From: Meconema thalassinum
Lineage: Eukaryota; Arthropoda; Insecta; Orthoptera; Tettigoniidae
Direction of reading: 5' to 3'
Length of the DNA stretch: 64,000 nucleotides
Assembly (NCBI GenBank): GCA_946902985.2
Contig: OX336388.2
Span: 1,501,910,545-1,501,974,544, forward strand
Shown in pieces: positions 32,145-43,844 of this stretch (positions are counted from its first letter, which is position 1; the number at the start of each line of letters is the position of its first letter). The position numbers and the translations under genes are program-made. The notes beneath the pieces are model-generated. The model did not search any database. It was given only the letters and a program-made list of their open reading frames with translations, and had not been told where the DNA came from.

Positions 32145-33684
32145 CAAGTAGTTCCGTGAAGAACTATACAGCCTATTTTCATATATCCTACTCATATTAA
32201 TTGCCACTATCATCATACAAAATTTCAGTTTGATTGCTGTAATAGATTCGTAGATATTGAGAACCGACTAAAAATTTCGGATGGTCGCCATGTTGGACTT
32301 TATATAAGTAGGTCCTAGAGCTATGTACTGTTACATGAAGATTATTGTGTACGTGTAGTATTCAAACTTCAATCGCATGATTAGGACACAAGAAGTAAAA
32401 ACAAGATTTTAAAATTTCGCACAGCTGCCATCTTGTGGTTATGGAAACAATTGAAATAAATTAGATACCAGTGGATTAACATTCGTATAAGTATTTACTG
32501 TACCAAGTTTCACTGCACTCGGATGGTTAAATTGCGAGAAACGTTCATGTGAATATTTATAATTCGCGTCACCGCCATGTTGGATTTGTGATCACCAGGT
32601 TATTGAAAGTCCTATAGGTGAACATATGTTCATAGCCCCTATGAACAAAAAATATTCAGTTTGATTGCTATAACAGATTCGTAGATATTCAGAACCGTCT
32701 AAATATTTCGGTTGGTCGCCATGTTGGATTGTTAAATGTATAGGCCATAGAGTCATGTACCATTAAAGGAAAATTATTGCGTAGGTTCATTATTCAAACT
32801 TTCACTTCGATCGCATGATTACGACACAAGAATTAAAAACTTAATTTTAAAATTCGCACAGCCGCCATCTTGAGCTTATGTAAAAAATTGAAATAAATTA
32901 GATACCAGTGTGGCATTACAATGTGTATAAACATTTCCTGTACCAGATTTCATTGCGTTTGGTACATTAAAACGCAAGAAAGGTCTATTTAAATTTTCAA
33001 ATTCGCTTGGCCGCCATGTTCGTTTTGTAGTTAACCGGTTTTTGAAAATCTCAGAGATGAACTTCCAGTAGTGCCCTTCATCTCCGTACAAAATTTCAGG
33101 GTGATATCGCTAATAGTTTCAGAGATATAGAATGCCGGTGAAATATTTCGCACAGCCACCATCTTGTGGTTATGTAAACAATTGAACGAGGTTAGATGTC
33201 GGTGCATTACCGTGTGTATAAACATATACTGTACCCAGTTTTATTGCGTTAGGTTGGTTAAAGCGCGAGAAACGTCTATTTAAACGTCGCAAATTCGCTT
33301 GGCCGCCATGTTGGTTTTGTAGTTACCAGATTTTCAAGAGTCACATAGGTGAACTTCTAGTAGTTTCCTTTATCACCGTAAAAGATTCCAGGGTGATATC
33401 GGTAATAGATTCGGAGATATTGAATGCTGGTGTAATATTTCACACAGCCGCCATATTGGATTGGTGAGACGTAACAAAATTAGAAGGGCACGGTCGGGGT
33501 CGCGCGGAATAGTGCTATGAACTTACCGAGTTTCATTGAAATCGCTCCAGCCGTTTAGAATTTATTAGGGGGGGAAACACACACACCTCACACACACACA
33601 CACACACACACGCACGCACACACACACACACGGACAAAAGGTGATCTCATAAGCCATTTTTTTTCCAAATTGAAAATAGGCTAA
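32145..33684 (-). repeat. Family A element, copy A6, nested in H1
   Basis: Complete minus-strand copy from CAAGTAGTTCCGTGAAGAAC to GAAAATAGGCTAAA. It includes the CA tract at 33582-33630 and modules almost collinear with A1 and A5. Confidence 0.75.
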
Positions 33685-34620
33685 AAATGAAAGTTTGTCT
33701 GTTTTTTCTGAATTTCCACGGAAATTTGAATTATTAACGCGTTTCAGACTGGTTTATGACAGTTGCGCGCAAAAACAAAATTTTTGTCTGTCTGTTTGTC
33801 TGTTTGTTTGCTTGTTTGTTTGTCTGTGTACAACTTTGCACGCGCATCACTCGAGAACGGCTGAGTGGATCAACGTAAGATTTGGTACAGATGCCCATCA
33901 GAGGCACGAAAGTAATCATTGATGTAACACTTCTCCATACCTCTCATAAAAGAGGATGATGATGATGATGATGATGGTTGTTGTTTTAAGGGGCCTAACA
34001 TCGAGGTTATCGGTCCCTTAAAATGCATGCTGAATGGGCGTAGAAAGACGAGACAAAGCTCATTTTCAGCGTCTCAATGTGAGAAACAAAACTCGGGAGC
34101 CCTACGGGCCCCGAAAACCACATTTTAATGTCATAAAACCAACAGTTTTTGAGATATTCCCAGAAAACTAATTTCATTTATTAAGCTATTGAAAGAATGG
34201 AAGGCGGTAACCATGGCAACGCAATCTCAGAAGTCCATCTATTTCTGTAAGACGCAATGCCATTCCATTTATTACAATACTGTGAACGTTCGCAAACGGC
34301 TATAAGGTTATCACGGAACCAACTTAAGCTGTAAAATTCAACAATACGTATATAATGCGCTTAAGGGGGTCAAGGAGTACTCTTGAATTTCTTCACGCGA
34401 TTTACACGTGCGGGTGTGGTACTGAAGGTCCATCATATCCCTATACCTATATTATTTAATTATTATTACGATGATTATTATTATATTATGGCATACAAGG
34501 AGAAGACAAAGCTCATTTTCAGCTCCTCGGTGTCTCGGAGGCTACTACGTCTTAAGGCTCTAAAACAACGTTTCTGACATATTCTTAGAAAATTAATTTC
34601 ATTTAATAAACTAATAAATA

Positions 34621-35085
34621 GATGACGAGTACAGAAGAACACCAAATCAGGAGCTATATAGATATACTGAGAAAATCACAGATGAGGCCAGGAAGAGACG
34701 TCTGGCTTTCAACGGACATGTCTCGTGGATGAACCCAACAAGACTAACCAACCGGCTTCTCAACTACTGGGGGAATAGAAAGAGCGTGACACCGTTGCTA
34801 ACAGTAGTTAACAAGGATATCCAAGAACTGAAGATAATGAAAAGTGATATTAGAAGCCGATCACATCTCAGAAAGATACTTAAACCGAAGAGTATACAGG
34901 ACAGACCACCCTGTAAGAAAACCGGCATCATCTGGACAAAAGAGAGAGAGGAGAAACCTAGCCAGAGAATGCGTGAATATTGGGGAAACATCAAGTCCCT
35001 CGCCAAGCTGAAAAGTTGGAACGTCGTGGTCCTTAGCTGGCCCATCCGAAAGAAGAAGAAGAACAAGAAGAAACTAATGAAGTAA
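34621..35085 (+). pseudogene. LINE pol C-terminal remnant
   Basis: Readable 34729-35085 with an upstream piece (RRTPNQELYRYTEKITDEARKR in another frame from about 34633). Phrases such as RRLAFNGHVSWMNPTRLTNR resemble the FYGH..RM..RL C-terminal end of LINE polyproteins, which often occur as fragments in insect genomes. It ends in an AAG-rich tail. It is related to the remnant at 40665-41365. Confidence 0.6.
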
Positions 35086-36092
35086 TGCAAGCCGGTAACC
35101 ATGACAACAGTATCACAAGAGGTAACATCCAACTTTCCACTCATTTCAGTAAGAAGCAATGCCACTCAATTTATTAAATTTCTATTAAAGTTTGCAAATG
35201 GCTGTAAAGTTATCGTAGAATCAAACATAGACTGTATAATTCAACAATGCGATTAAGGGGGTCAAGGGGTACCCTAGAATTTTTACACGTGACATACACG
35301 TGCGATATGCGATATGTTGTACAGGAGGTCAATTATATCTCCAAACAGCAACATTATTTTCAAAAATTCCTGGATTGCAATAGTGTTTTTTGCAACTTTT
35401 GGGATGTTGGGCCATTGGAGGCTAAAAATCCCGAATTTTCATGCACCACAAGCCTTTATAATTTATTAAAGGGGACTTCCCGGGGATGGGGACTTTCCAC
35501 AACGGTGAGGTTCAGTTTTAATTTGACATATATTGCGTTTTGTCTACGAGGTTTTCAATACTATTTTCACGTCAGGAAGTACACATTAGGTGAATTTAGT
35601 TCGAGAGCGCATTTTAACTAATCATATTTCTGTTGATAAACGGGTTCATCGCAAAGATGATTTTGTTTGATACTGTGTGGTTGATATATCTTTATGTTTA
35701 TGTACGCATAAAATTCATGTTTGGGTGCTTGGAGCATCGTAAAATTAGGTATTGTAACCATGAGTCAATATACCAATCATTTAGATAACTCTTCAACGTA
35801 CTTCTCATAGAAGGGTGGGTATAAAAGACAACTTTTCAAAATACATGCTAAAATAGGCGAAAAATAAAAATTATCCTAGAATGACGACCAAAGCGTATGT
35901 TGCGCCTCTCAGTTTGTGACACAAAAACTAGGGAATCTATAAAGGCCATTAAATTAACAATGTCTGCGATATACCCAGAAAACTAACTTCGTTCTGATAA
36001 ACTCATGAAGGAATGACAAGCCCCTAACCATTCCAACAGTAGCTCTGGTTATTAATACCGAAGACCGTTCGAAGAGCGGGTACCTCTGCTAG

Positions 36093-38713
36093 TATACAGT
36101 ATATATGAAAAGGAATGTCTGTGTGTTCGTCTTTTATGCGTTCATAAACCATTCATCCGATTGCGATCAAATTTTGGTGAGTTGTTGTAAACACTTCCGG
36201 GATGATTATAGGCATAGTTAATCCATTTAACAATAGATAGCGCGCGAGTAGTTTAAACAAATGCGTAATGGCGATGTGTTCATATACAATTCGTCCGATT
36301 GCGATCAAATGTTGGTGAGTTGTTGTGCACAGGCGTAGTAAATCCAATTTACAATAGATGGCGCGCGAGTAGCTTCAACAAAATGGAGTGCGTTTGTTTC
36401 AAGAAAGTCCCACATGTCTTCATATACCATTCATCCCATTGCGTTGAAACTTGGGTGAGAGGTTGGGTGAATAGGTAGCGCACGAGTAGATTCAACAAAT
36501 GAGCGACGACGCGCGAAGCGTTTCAACAAAGTCCCGTATGCGTTCATGTACCATTCGTCTGATAGCGATGAAACTTGGGTGAGATGTTGTGTACACTACA
36601 GGGAAGGTTTCTGGCTTAGTAAATACACTTAACAATAGGTATTGCACAAGTAGATTCAACAAATGAGCGACGACGGGCGAAGCGTTTCAACAAAGACCAG
36701 CATGCGTTCACATACCATTCGTCCGATAGCGATGAAACTTGGGTGAGAGGTTGTGTACACTACATGCAAGGTTTCTGACTTAATAAATCCATGTTATAAT
36801 AGGTAGCGAACGAGTAGATTCAACAAATCAGCGACGACGCGCGAAGCGTTTCAACAAAGTCCCGTATGCGTTCATATAATATTCGTCTGATTGTGATGAA
36901 ACTTGGCTGAGATGTTGAGTACACTTCAGGGAAGGTTTCTGGGTTAGTAAATCCAATTAACAATAGGTATCGCACAAGTAGATTAAACAAATGAGCGACG
37001 ACGCGCGTAGTGTTTCAACATAGTCCCGTATGCGTTGAAATACCATTCGTCCGATAGTGACTAAACTTGGGTGAATTGTTGTGTACACTCAAGGGAAAGT
37101 TTTATGCTTAGTAAATCCATTTTTCAATAGGTAGCGCACACGTAGATTCAACAAATGAGCGAAGTCGCGCGAAGCGTTTCAAGAAAGTCCCGTATGCGTT
37201 CATATACCATTCGTCCGATAGCGATGAAACTTGGGTAATATGTTGTGTACTCATCAGGGAAGGTTTCTGGCTTAGTACATCCACTTTACAATAGGTAGCG
37301 CACAAGTAGATTCAACAAATAAGCGCCGGCACGCGAATCGTTTCAACCAAGTCCCGTATGCGTTCATATACCATTCATCCGATTGCTATGAAACTTTGGT
37401 GAGTTGTTGTGAACACTTCCGAAATCATTATAGGCATAGTCAATCCAATTTACAATGGACAGCGCGCGAGTATTTTAAACAAATGAGTGTTGGCGATGCG
37501 TTCATATACAATTCATCCGATTGCAATCAAATTTCGGTGAGTTGTTGTGCATACGCCAGGAAAAGTTATAGGCATAGTAGATCCAATTAACAATAGATGG
37601 CGCGCGAGTAACTTCAATAAAGTGGCGTGCGTTTGTTTCAACAAAGTCCCACATGCGTTCATATACCATTTATCCCAATGCGATGAAACTTGGGTGAGAT
37701 GTTGTATACACTCAGGGAAGGTTTCTGGCTTAGTAAACCTACTTAACAATAGGTAGCGCACGAGTAGATTCAACAAATGAGCGATGACGTGCGAATTGTT
37801 TCAACCAAGTCCCGTATGCGTTCATATATAATTTGTCCGATAGCGATGAAACGTGGGTGAGATGTTGTGTACACTTCAGGGAAGATTTCTAGCTTAGTAA
37901 ATCCATGTTACAATAGGTAACGCACGAATGGATTCAACAAATGAGCGACGACTCGCGAAGTGTTTCGACAAAAACCCGTATGCGTTCATATACAATCGTC
38001 CGATAGAGATGAAACTTTGGTGAGTTGTTGTGTACACTCCAGGGAAGGTTTCTGCTTTAGTAAATCCATTTTACAATTGGTAGCAAACGGGTAGATTTAA
38101 CTAATAAGCGACAGTGCGTGAATCGTTTCAATAAAGTCCCGTATGCGACCATATACCATTCATCCGAGTGTGATGAAACTTTGGAAAGCTGAGTACAGTC
38201 CTGCGAAGGTTCATGAATTAGTAAGTCCGCTTTTCAATGGATGGCGCACAAGAAGATTCAACAAATGAGTGACGGCACGAATCGTTTAAACAAAATCCCG
38301 TATGCGTTCATATGCCATTCATCCGATTGCGATGAAACTTTGATGAGTTGTTGTGTACACGCTAGGAAAGGTTTTCGAGTTAGTAAATCCATTTTACAAT
38401 AGGTAGCGTACGTGTGTATTCAACAAATGGGTGACGGCGCTCTAATTCAACAAATGGGTGACGGCGTTCGAATCGTTTCAACAGTCCCGTATGCGTTCAT
38501 ATACCATTCATTTCATTGCGATGAAACTTTGTTGAGTTGTTGAGCACGCTCCCGTGAATGTTTCTGAGATAGTAAATTATTTTTTATAATAGTTTAGAGG
38601 TGGTTAACGGAAAAAGAAGAAAATATTGGGAATCCAAAAGCACTGCAACTAACAAAGTCAAAACCCCAACACTTTCTTTGATTGGCATTGCAACGCATGT
38701 CGGGTACATCTAG
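36093..38713 (+). mobile_element. Helitron-like region H2 with about 162-bp tandem units
   Basis: Tandem units carry CGTTCATATACCATTC, then GATTGCGATGAAACTT, a GGTAGCGCACGAGTAGATTC block and AACAAATGAGCGACG. The first landmark recurs near 36421, 36541, 36711, 36873, 37041, 37201, 37364, 37503, 37661, 37823, 37987, 38150, 38310 and 38500 (mostly 158-170 bp apart). The right end GGGTACATCTAG (to 38713) is followed by T, matching the CTRR-T Helitron end. Family A resumes immediately after. Confidence 0.5.
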
Positions 38714-38805
38714 TAGTACATAAATAAAAATCCAACCTGGCGACCATCTGAAATATTTAGACGGTTCTCAATATCTACGAATCTATTACAACAATCTAAC
38801 TGACA
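38714..38805 (+). repeat. Family A copy A7, third segment with SINE target site
   Basis: Family A sequence (AAAATCCAACCTGGCGACCAT) ending in the left SINE target duplication caatctaactgaca (38792-38805). It continues at 39347-39425 to the terminal stem-loop. Confidence 0.7.
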
Positions 38806-39332
38806 GGCGGCTTCGGTGGCGTAGTTGGTAGCATGCTGAGCTTCTATGCCCAAGATAACGGGTTCAAACCCGGCCGAAGCCGTTGGATTTTTTAAGAGCG
38901 TTAAAAATCCCTCAGTATGCCTTCCTTCGGAGGGGAAGTAAAGCCGACGGTCCCATGTCATAGATTTATGGCATGTTAAAGATCTTTCCACTAATTACAC
39001 CTGTGTGAAACTAAATTGGATAGGTTAAGAATGTAAACAACGCTCTTAGGTTGCTACGTTCGTTGCCAAGAGCCGACTGCGGTGGCGTCTAGTAGCTAGT
39101 TCTGAACTAGGCCTAGTAGTCGTTGACGGTGGCGTTTGGCGGCAAAAGTAGGAACTATTTGAAAATTCAAAGTTGCAGTCTCTACTTGAATTAAAAAACA
39201 GATACACACACTAATACAGTCATCACAATTAACACCGGTTATCAGACAGATTCTACACACACCCAAAGTACACGGGGCTACATGACCGCGTTGTCGCAGC
39301 CCCTAAACTAAGGAACCAACCAACCAACCAAC
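38806..39332 (+). mobile_element. tRNA-derived SINE S1 with perfect 14-bp target duplications
   Basis: Duplicates of caatctaactgaca at 38792-38805 and 39333-39346. The head (38811-38880) folds as a tRNA: acceptor strands GGCTTCGG and CCGAAGCC, box A-like GGCGTAGTTGG, box B GGTTCAAACCC. A long body follows, with CTTCGGAGGGGAAGT, then a tail with GTACACGGGGCTACATGA and GCAGCCCCTAAAC, ending in (AACC)n. Confidence 0.93.
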
Positions 39333-39346
39333 CAATCTAACTGACA

Positions 39347-39425
39347 TTTTCTATGTTGATAGAGGCAATTAACATGAGTAGGATATATGAAAATACGCCG
39401 TATAGTTCTTCACGGAACTATTTGT
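39347..39425 (+). repeat. Family A copy A7, last segment and 3' end
   Basis: Ends GATATATGAAAATACGCCGTATAG, then TTCTTCACGGAACTATTTG. Confidence 0.7.
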
Positions 39426-39472
39426 TTAGACCTGGAATCGAACCTGTGTTCTTGGGATAATGAGTTGGACAC

Positions 39473-39473
<1 letters not shown>

Positions 39474-39539
<66 letters not shown>

Positions 39540-39628
39540 TGATGATGATGATGATGATGATGACGATGTTGTTGTTGAAGAAGAAGAAGAAGAAGAAGAA
39601 GAAGAAGAAGAAGAAGAAGAAGAAAAAA
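39474..39628 (+). repeat. Compound microsatellite (TAA)n (TGA)n (GAA)n
   Basis: About 22 TAA, 8 GAT/ATG and 17 GAA triplets in succession. The (GAA) part directly precedes a LINE C-terminal remnant. Open frames in all directions here are artefacts of the triplet repeat. Confidence 0.95.
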
Positions 39629-39639
39629 ACAACAACAGC

Positions 39640-40000
39640 AGCAGCAACTGATACCAAGAACTACCTGAAATACATCGTTCAAGCAGGCATTCCTGATGAT
39701 AAATGCAGGCGATGCCACAGTAACTCAGAAACCATCTGGCATATCACAGAGGGTTGTCAAGGTTGTTACTTGAAGAGGTATGACCAAGTAGCTTTGAACC
39801 TGGTAAAGTAGCATCGTTCAAGTTAGAATGCTCTACCTTACTATCAATATATCCTCGGCGCTGGTTTGGAGATTGACACATACAAGCTGCTCTGGACAGG
39901 TTAGTGATCTCAGATAAAACTATACCAGCAAACTGGTCAGACATTGTTGACAAATTCCATATGAAAATCCTACTCTGCGATCCGTAACCCACGCATTACC
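39640..40000 (+). pseudogene. LINE C-terminal zinc-finger remnant
   Basis: Readable start (YLKYIVQAGIPDDKCRRCHS, then ETIWHITEGCQGCY and KRYDQVALNLVK). It continues in broken form with YYQYILGAGLEIDTYKLLW and TIPANWSDIVDKF after stops. The CxxC...HxxxxC pattern and the RHNQVA-like segment are typical of the C-terminal end of R2-like pol proteins found throughout insect genomes. No RT domain is present here. Confidence 0.55.
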
Positions 40001-40289
40001 TAGCAAACATATTTTGAGAAAATGAAAAAGTACTTGCCATTGCCTGATGAGACCCAACATACGGGCGACCGGAATGTGTGCCTATTATACTGTAATTTCT
40101 TCTATTGACATCATCCTAAATCACTGAAGCCCAACCTGGGATTCCACCACTTAGTAGGCAACAATTAGTTATTCTGAAGATCTGCACCATAGTCTGTTCT
40201 TTCTTTAACTCACCAACCTACCCAGTAAATAACTCAACAGCACTTGCTCTAAATGCCTGTGGAGCTGTCGTAGTCATTAATATGGTCAT

Positions 40290-40624
40290 GAAAATGAAAA
40301 TCCACAGCCTGCTTCCAGTCTCCGACCGGGTCAGGAATGGAATGAATGAAGCCCCCATCTAGCGGCGAGGATATGAACTGTGCCGGCTGCCGAGGCCAGA
40401 CGCACTCCTCTGGGGCAATGATTAAATGAATGGCAGGTGAAATGAAATGATAGTGGAGAGTGTTGCTGGAATGAAATGTTGACAGGGAAAACCGGAGTAC
40501 CCGGAGAAAAACCTGTCTGCCTCCGTTTTGTCCAGCACAGATCTCACATGGAGTGACCGGGATTTGAACCACGGACCCAGCGGTGAGAGGCCGGCGTGCT
40601 GCCGCCTAAGCCACGGAGGCTTTC
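40290..40624 (-). mobile_element. tRNA-derived SINE S2
   Basis: Target duplications aatatggtcat at 40279-40289 and 40625-40635. The minus-strand head starts GCCTCCGTGGCTTAGGCGG and has box B GTGGTTCAAATCCCGGTC. The body includes CTCCGGGTACTCCGG and GCCGCTAGATGGGGGCTTC, ending near a TTTTCAT. The same family occurs at 46147-46478. Confidence 0.92.
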
Positions 40625-40664
40625 AATATGGTCATAAAGTGAATAATATAACAATACTAATAAT

Positions 40665-41365
40665 AATTAGGTGCTTATAACAGACGAAATTAGAAAACCC
40701 AGAGCCAAACTTTACACTCACATCTACAGGATGGCCACCTCCAGATTGCCAAAGAAACTACTGTGTATCTTAACACAGAGTAAATGTGGCACAGAATGGT
40801 TTAATGAGGTACAGAGAGACTTACAAGTAATCAGAATAGACCTTAATGAGTGCCAGACGAAAATCCCGAATGTTAAGTTTGAACAGAGATCATTACGACA
40901 ACCTGTGAACATGTGGACGGAGAATGAAGAGATTTTGGGAGGAGCGGAGGAAACACTCCTCCAAATGACATCATGTTATCAAGTTTAATCGCTATCCTGT
41001 AGGGGATTTTTTTGTTTAAATAATAATTAAATAAATTAGGTGCTTATATTTAGTACGAAGAGATTTGGGAAGCTCCGATACATTCCCTTGTGATGATCTC
41101 GGTCCCCCAGAATCCGAAGACTGAGATAACCTAGTGTGTTGACTAGGACCTGGGAAAGAGTTATAGGATATTGAACCACGCATCTTCATTTAAAGTCAAG
41201 AATAACTGGATAATCGAAATCGAAAATGACCGTCAAGAAATCAACGTAACAGACAACGTTTTATGGAACAGACCTAGCTTCAGAACGTTGAAGAACAAAC
41301 ATCACTTGGATGAAAACACACGGATGAGAGCCACCACTGCTTGGACAGGAGCTAGTTAGTTATTG
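40665..41365 (+). pseudogene. LINE pol C-terminal remnant
   Basis: 40671-40988 reads ITDEIRKPRAKLYTHIYRM, then SRLPKKLLCIL and W-F-N-E-V-Q-R-D-L, the same type of sequence as at 34621. A shifted frame near 40920 reads MKRFWEERRKHSSK. A second stretch (41171-41359) reads NNWIIEIENDRQEINV, related to the same family. Both are decayed. Confidence 0.55.
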
Positions 41366-42162
41366 TTGTTTGAAGGGGCGGAACAATGAGGTCATCATAC
41401 CCTTGAAGGAAGGAAGAACAATCATAGTGCTAGAATGACGAGATTTTTGGAAGAGAAGAAAGCAAATTCATTTTCATCACTTAAATAGTTTCAATCGCGC
41501 TTCTTATTTGGGCATAACGTTGTTAAAATAATAATAATAATAATAATAGTTTGTCCCCATGTTTAACCAACTTGTTTGTAAGTTCAGCTGTCTCCATAAC
41601 TCATTTCAATGTACTACCCGTCCTGTTTATACTGTTCTAATTACACTACTTGACCTTCAATGAACTGTCCAGGAAACACCTTTGGCCTCAAATACATATC
41701 CTGTCACTGTAAGTGTATATTAGGAAATCATTTCGATCATGTATTCTTACGAATTATGACCTGATTCTTCTTGCCATTCTCGTCAACTTGTTGGTTGATG
41801 AGAAACATATCCGTACTTCAGCGAATCTTTCGACGTTAAGTAACTACAGTAGATTTCGGAGTAGGGTCTCTCTTGTTAGCCTATTTATATCTTCTAAATG
41901 AAATGATTCAGGTTCTCTGCCCGAGAATAAATATCCAGGGCTTCTCATTACGAACTGGGCATAGAACCAATTTTTGGGACTTCAATTGGTCAACAAAAAA
42001 TTGCCCAATACGATAAGCCTATATATGAACATCACATCCTAAATTGCCCATTATTTATCAGTATATACTATGATCAGTATCAGTCTGTGAGTCCGGCTAA
42101 GTTTAGAGCGGTTTGCATGCATAGTACTGTATCTGAATATTGAGTATACGAACAATTAGAGT
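41366..42162. other. No recognisable feature (0.8 kb)
   Basis: Short (TAA)n near 41528-41548. Otherwise no motif or long frame supports a call. Confidence 0.5.
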
Positions 42163-42402
42163 GGTTCAGTGCAAAAGTGGACCAAGTACACTTTTTACAC
42201 GTCTGAGAAAACATAGGGCAAAGTTAAAGCTATATATTTATTTAAGCATTAAGCATTAAGAAACTGCTTCACTCTGGGGGGAAAGGTATTGAAATTCTGA
42301 CTTGATTCACTACTACACCGAATAACTACTAACACTTACTATCCTAAAAGGGAAAGACAAAATAAAGTAACTTTTGGACTTGGTCCACTTTTGAACTGAA
42401 CC
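42163..42402. mobile_element. 240-bp MITE
   Basis: Terminal inverted repeats GGTTCAGTGCAAAAGTGGAC at the left and, reversed from the right, GGTTCAGTTCAAAAGTGGAC, continuing CAAGT. It has no coding capacity. TTA occurs at both flanks but not at strictly equal distance, so a PIF/Harbinger assignment is only suggestive. Confidence 0.7.
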
Positions 42403-42639
42403 TTATTGGCAGCCATGATGACTCTGAAAATATCCGAAGTAATATCTCTTAAGGTATACATTGAACATACATAATTTGTATGAAAACCTGTACGTAGTAA
42501 TGGGAATTACATGCAATTAAACATTCGACCTATACGCATGCGTAGAATTATGTTGACAACATTGTCAAGTATGGGTTGCTCAAAATGAATATAAAATACT
42601 ATGGCTCATACGTATGCCAGTTTTTAAACAGTTGTCGTA

Positions 42640-42890
42640 CATACGTTTTAAGATATCCAACACTGGATTCAAATTTCAATTATGTTTTTTCAGCATTTGG
42701 TAGTATGATGTAATTTTAAATAAAAAATGAGTTTGATCTGTGTTTGATATATACCAAATTTGGTTTTGACAACTGCAGCCGTTTAGGAGTTGATCGTGTG
42801 GGACATTCACACAGCAGACGCACACACGCATCGACCCAGATTGATCACATGAGTCTACTTTTTCATCATTTTAGCAAATTTTGGATATCA
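42640..42890 (-). repeat. 5' end of a further HINE-like repeat (family D)
   Basis: On the minus strand AAAAGTAGACTCATGTGATCA is followed by a GTGTG-containing tract, CCCACACGATCAACTCCTAAACGGCTG and AAACCAAATTTGGTATA. These are in the same order as the family A and B 5' ends (hairpin half, GAGATC-like, TG tract, gatttcaatgaaactcgg-like module). The remainder is not delimited. Confidence 0.45.
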
Positions 42891-43012
42891 GGTTAAAATT
42901 ACTTTATAAAGGAAACAAAGAAATAACATATAACAGCAACAATAATGAAAAAGGAAAAGATAATAATTAGTTTTATTTATAAACATGCTACGAAATGAAA
43001 TATTACACTAAC

Positions 43013-43151
43013 CTTTGTCGTGAAGCTCGCTCAGAGACTGGGTGCAATTTTTGGAACTAGGTGTTACATCTTCTCGTGCCCTTTTCTTCGCCAATTGCGT
43101 CTGTTTACTTTCAGCTGCATATTGTTCGGAACTCCTCGTACATGACCACAT
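43013..43151 (-). other. Possible coding exon with splice donor (weak)
   Basis: Minus-strand frame from an ATG at 43151 through WSCTRSSEQYAAESKQ and KKRAREDVTPSS to CACGACAAAG, followed by GTTAGT, a good 5' splice site. There are 46 codons without a stop. It matches no family I recognise, and no partner exon was found. It may be chance. Confidence 0.15.
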
Positions 43152-43380
43152 GAAGGGCCACTAATAATTTCGTATCCGTATAATTTTATAAACACACAAC
43201 ACTTGCCCATTTTGTTGCTTTACACAAATTCAATTACTAGTACCATCTTCTTCCTATATGAACACCCCTCGAAGTGCACTCACAAGCCGCTCCTAGTCGT
43301 ACTACCGTACGCAGCTCCATGTTACAATTCCAACATGTTAAACCCCGCACAGTATGATCAGTGATCACTACTGATATTAA

Positions 43381-43708
43381 CCGGGTGAGTTAGCCGTGGT
43401 CGTTATGGCATGACTGCTGACAGTCGCTCACATCCGGGAGGCGAGGAGGTTTGAATCCCCCCGCCGGCAACCTTGAAGATGGTCTTCTGTGGTTTCCCAT
43501 CTTCCTTCCAGGCAAATGCCAGGGATGGTCCCTAACTATAGGCCACAGCCGCTTCCTTCCAACTCCTCGTCCTTACATTCTAACTTTCCTCCCCAACGGT
43601 ACTTGTAGCTCACCCATTGGGTGTCCGTCTCGAAGCAGCTACAAAACTGGCGAGCCGAACATGCCCTCGGACACTCCCGGCATAAACGCCATACGCATAA
43701 AAAACTAT
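43381..43708 (+). mobile_element. tRNA-derived SINE
   Basis: Target duplications tgatattaa at 43372-43380 and 43709-43717. The head reads GGGTGAGTTAGCCGTGG with box B AGGTTTGAATCCC. The body has CCCATCTTCCTTCCAGGC and ends with GCATAAAAAAC. Confidence 0.85.
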
Positions 43709-43844
43709 TGATATTAATGTGGTAATTAGGTAAAACTCAGGCAGGTAGCATCCCCGTACTGGACTGTAGAAACGAGATGTATCGCAGATATCTGAGGCAA
43801 AACTCGGGGATGGATTCTCATCGATCGGTTTGGATTGTCTTGGC

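Larger units (their letters stand above)
32126..36092 (+). mobile_element. Helitron-like non-autonomous region H1
   Basis: Starts TCTTATATC after an A and ends CTAG (36089-36092) followed by T, the A/T insertion and TC...CTRR ends known for Helitrons. After the nested family A copy comes AAAATGAAAGTTTGTCTG, then a TGTT/TGTC-rich tract (33785-33825) and CACTCGAGAACGGCTGAGTGG, a style common in arthropod Helitron-like repeats. It includes a LINE remnant at 34621-35085. No Rep/helicase coding. Whether H1 and H2 are one or two elements is open. Confidence 0.45.

Noticed and set aside
38811..38880. A true tRNA gene
   Set aside because: The tRNA-like fold is the head of a SINE with a long body and perfect target duplications; the same holds for the other box B matches.
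39410..39718. Poly-Leu, poly-Ile, poly-Ser and poly-Lys frames
   Set aside because: Translations of the (TAA)n, (TGA)n and (GAA)n microsatellites.
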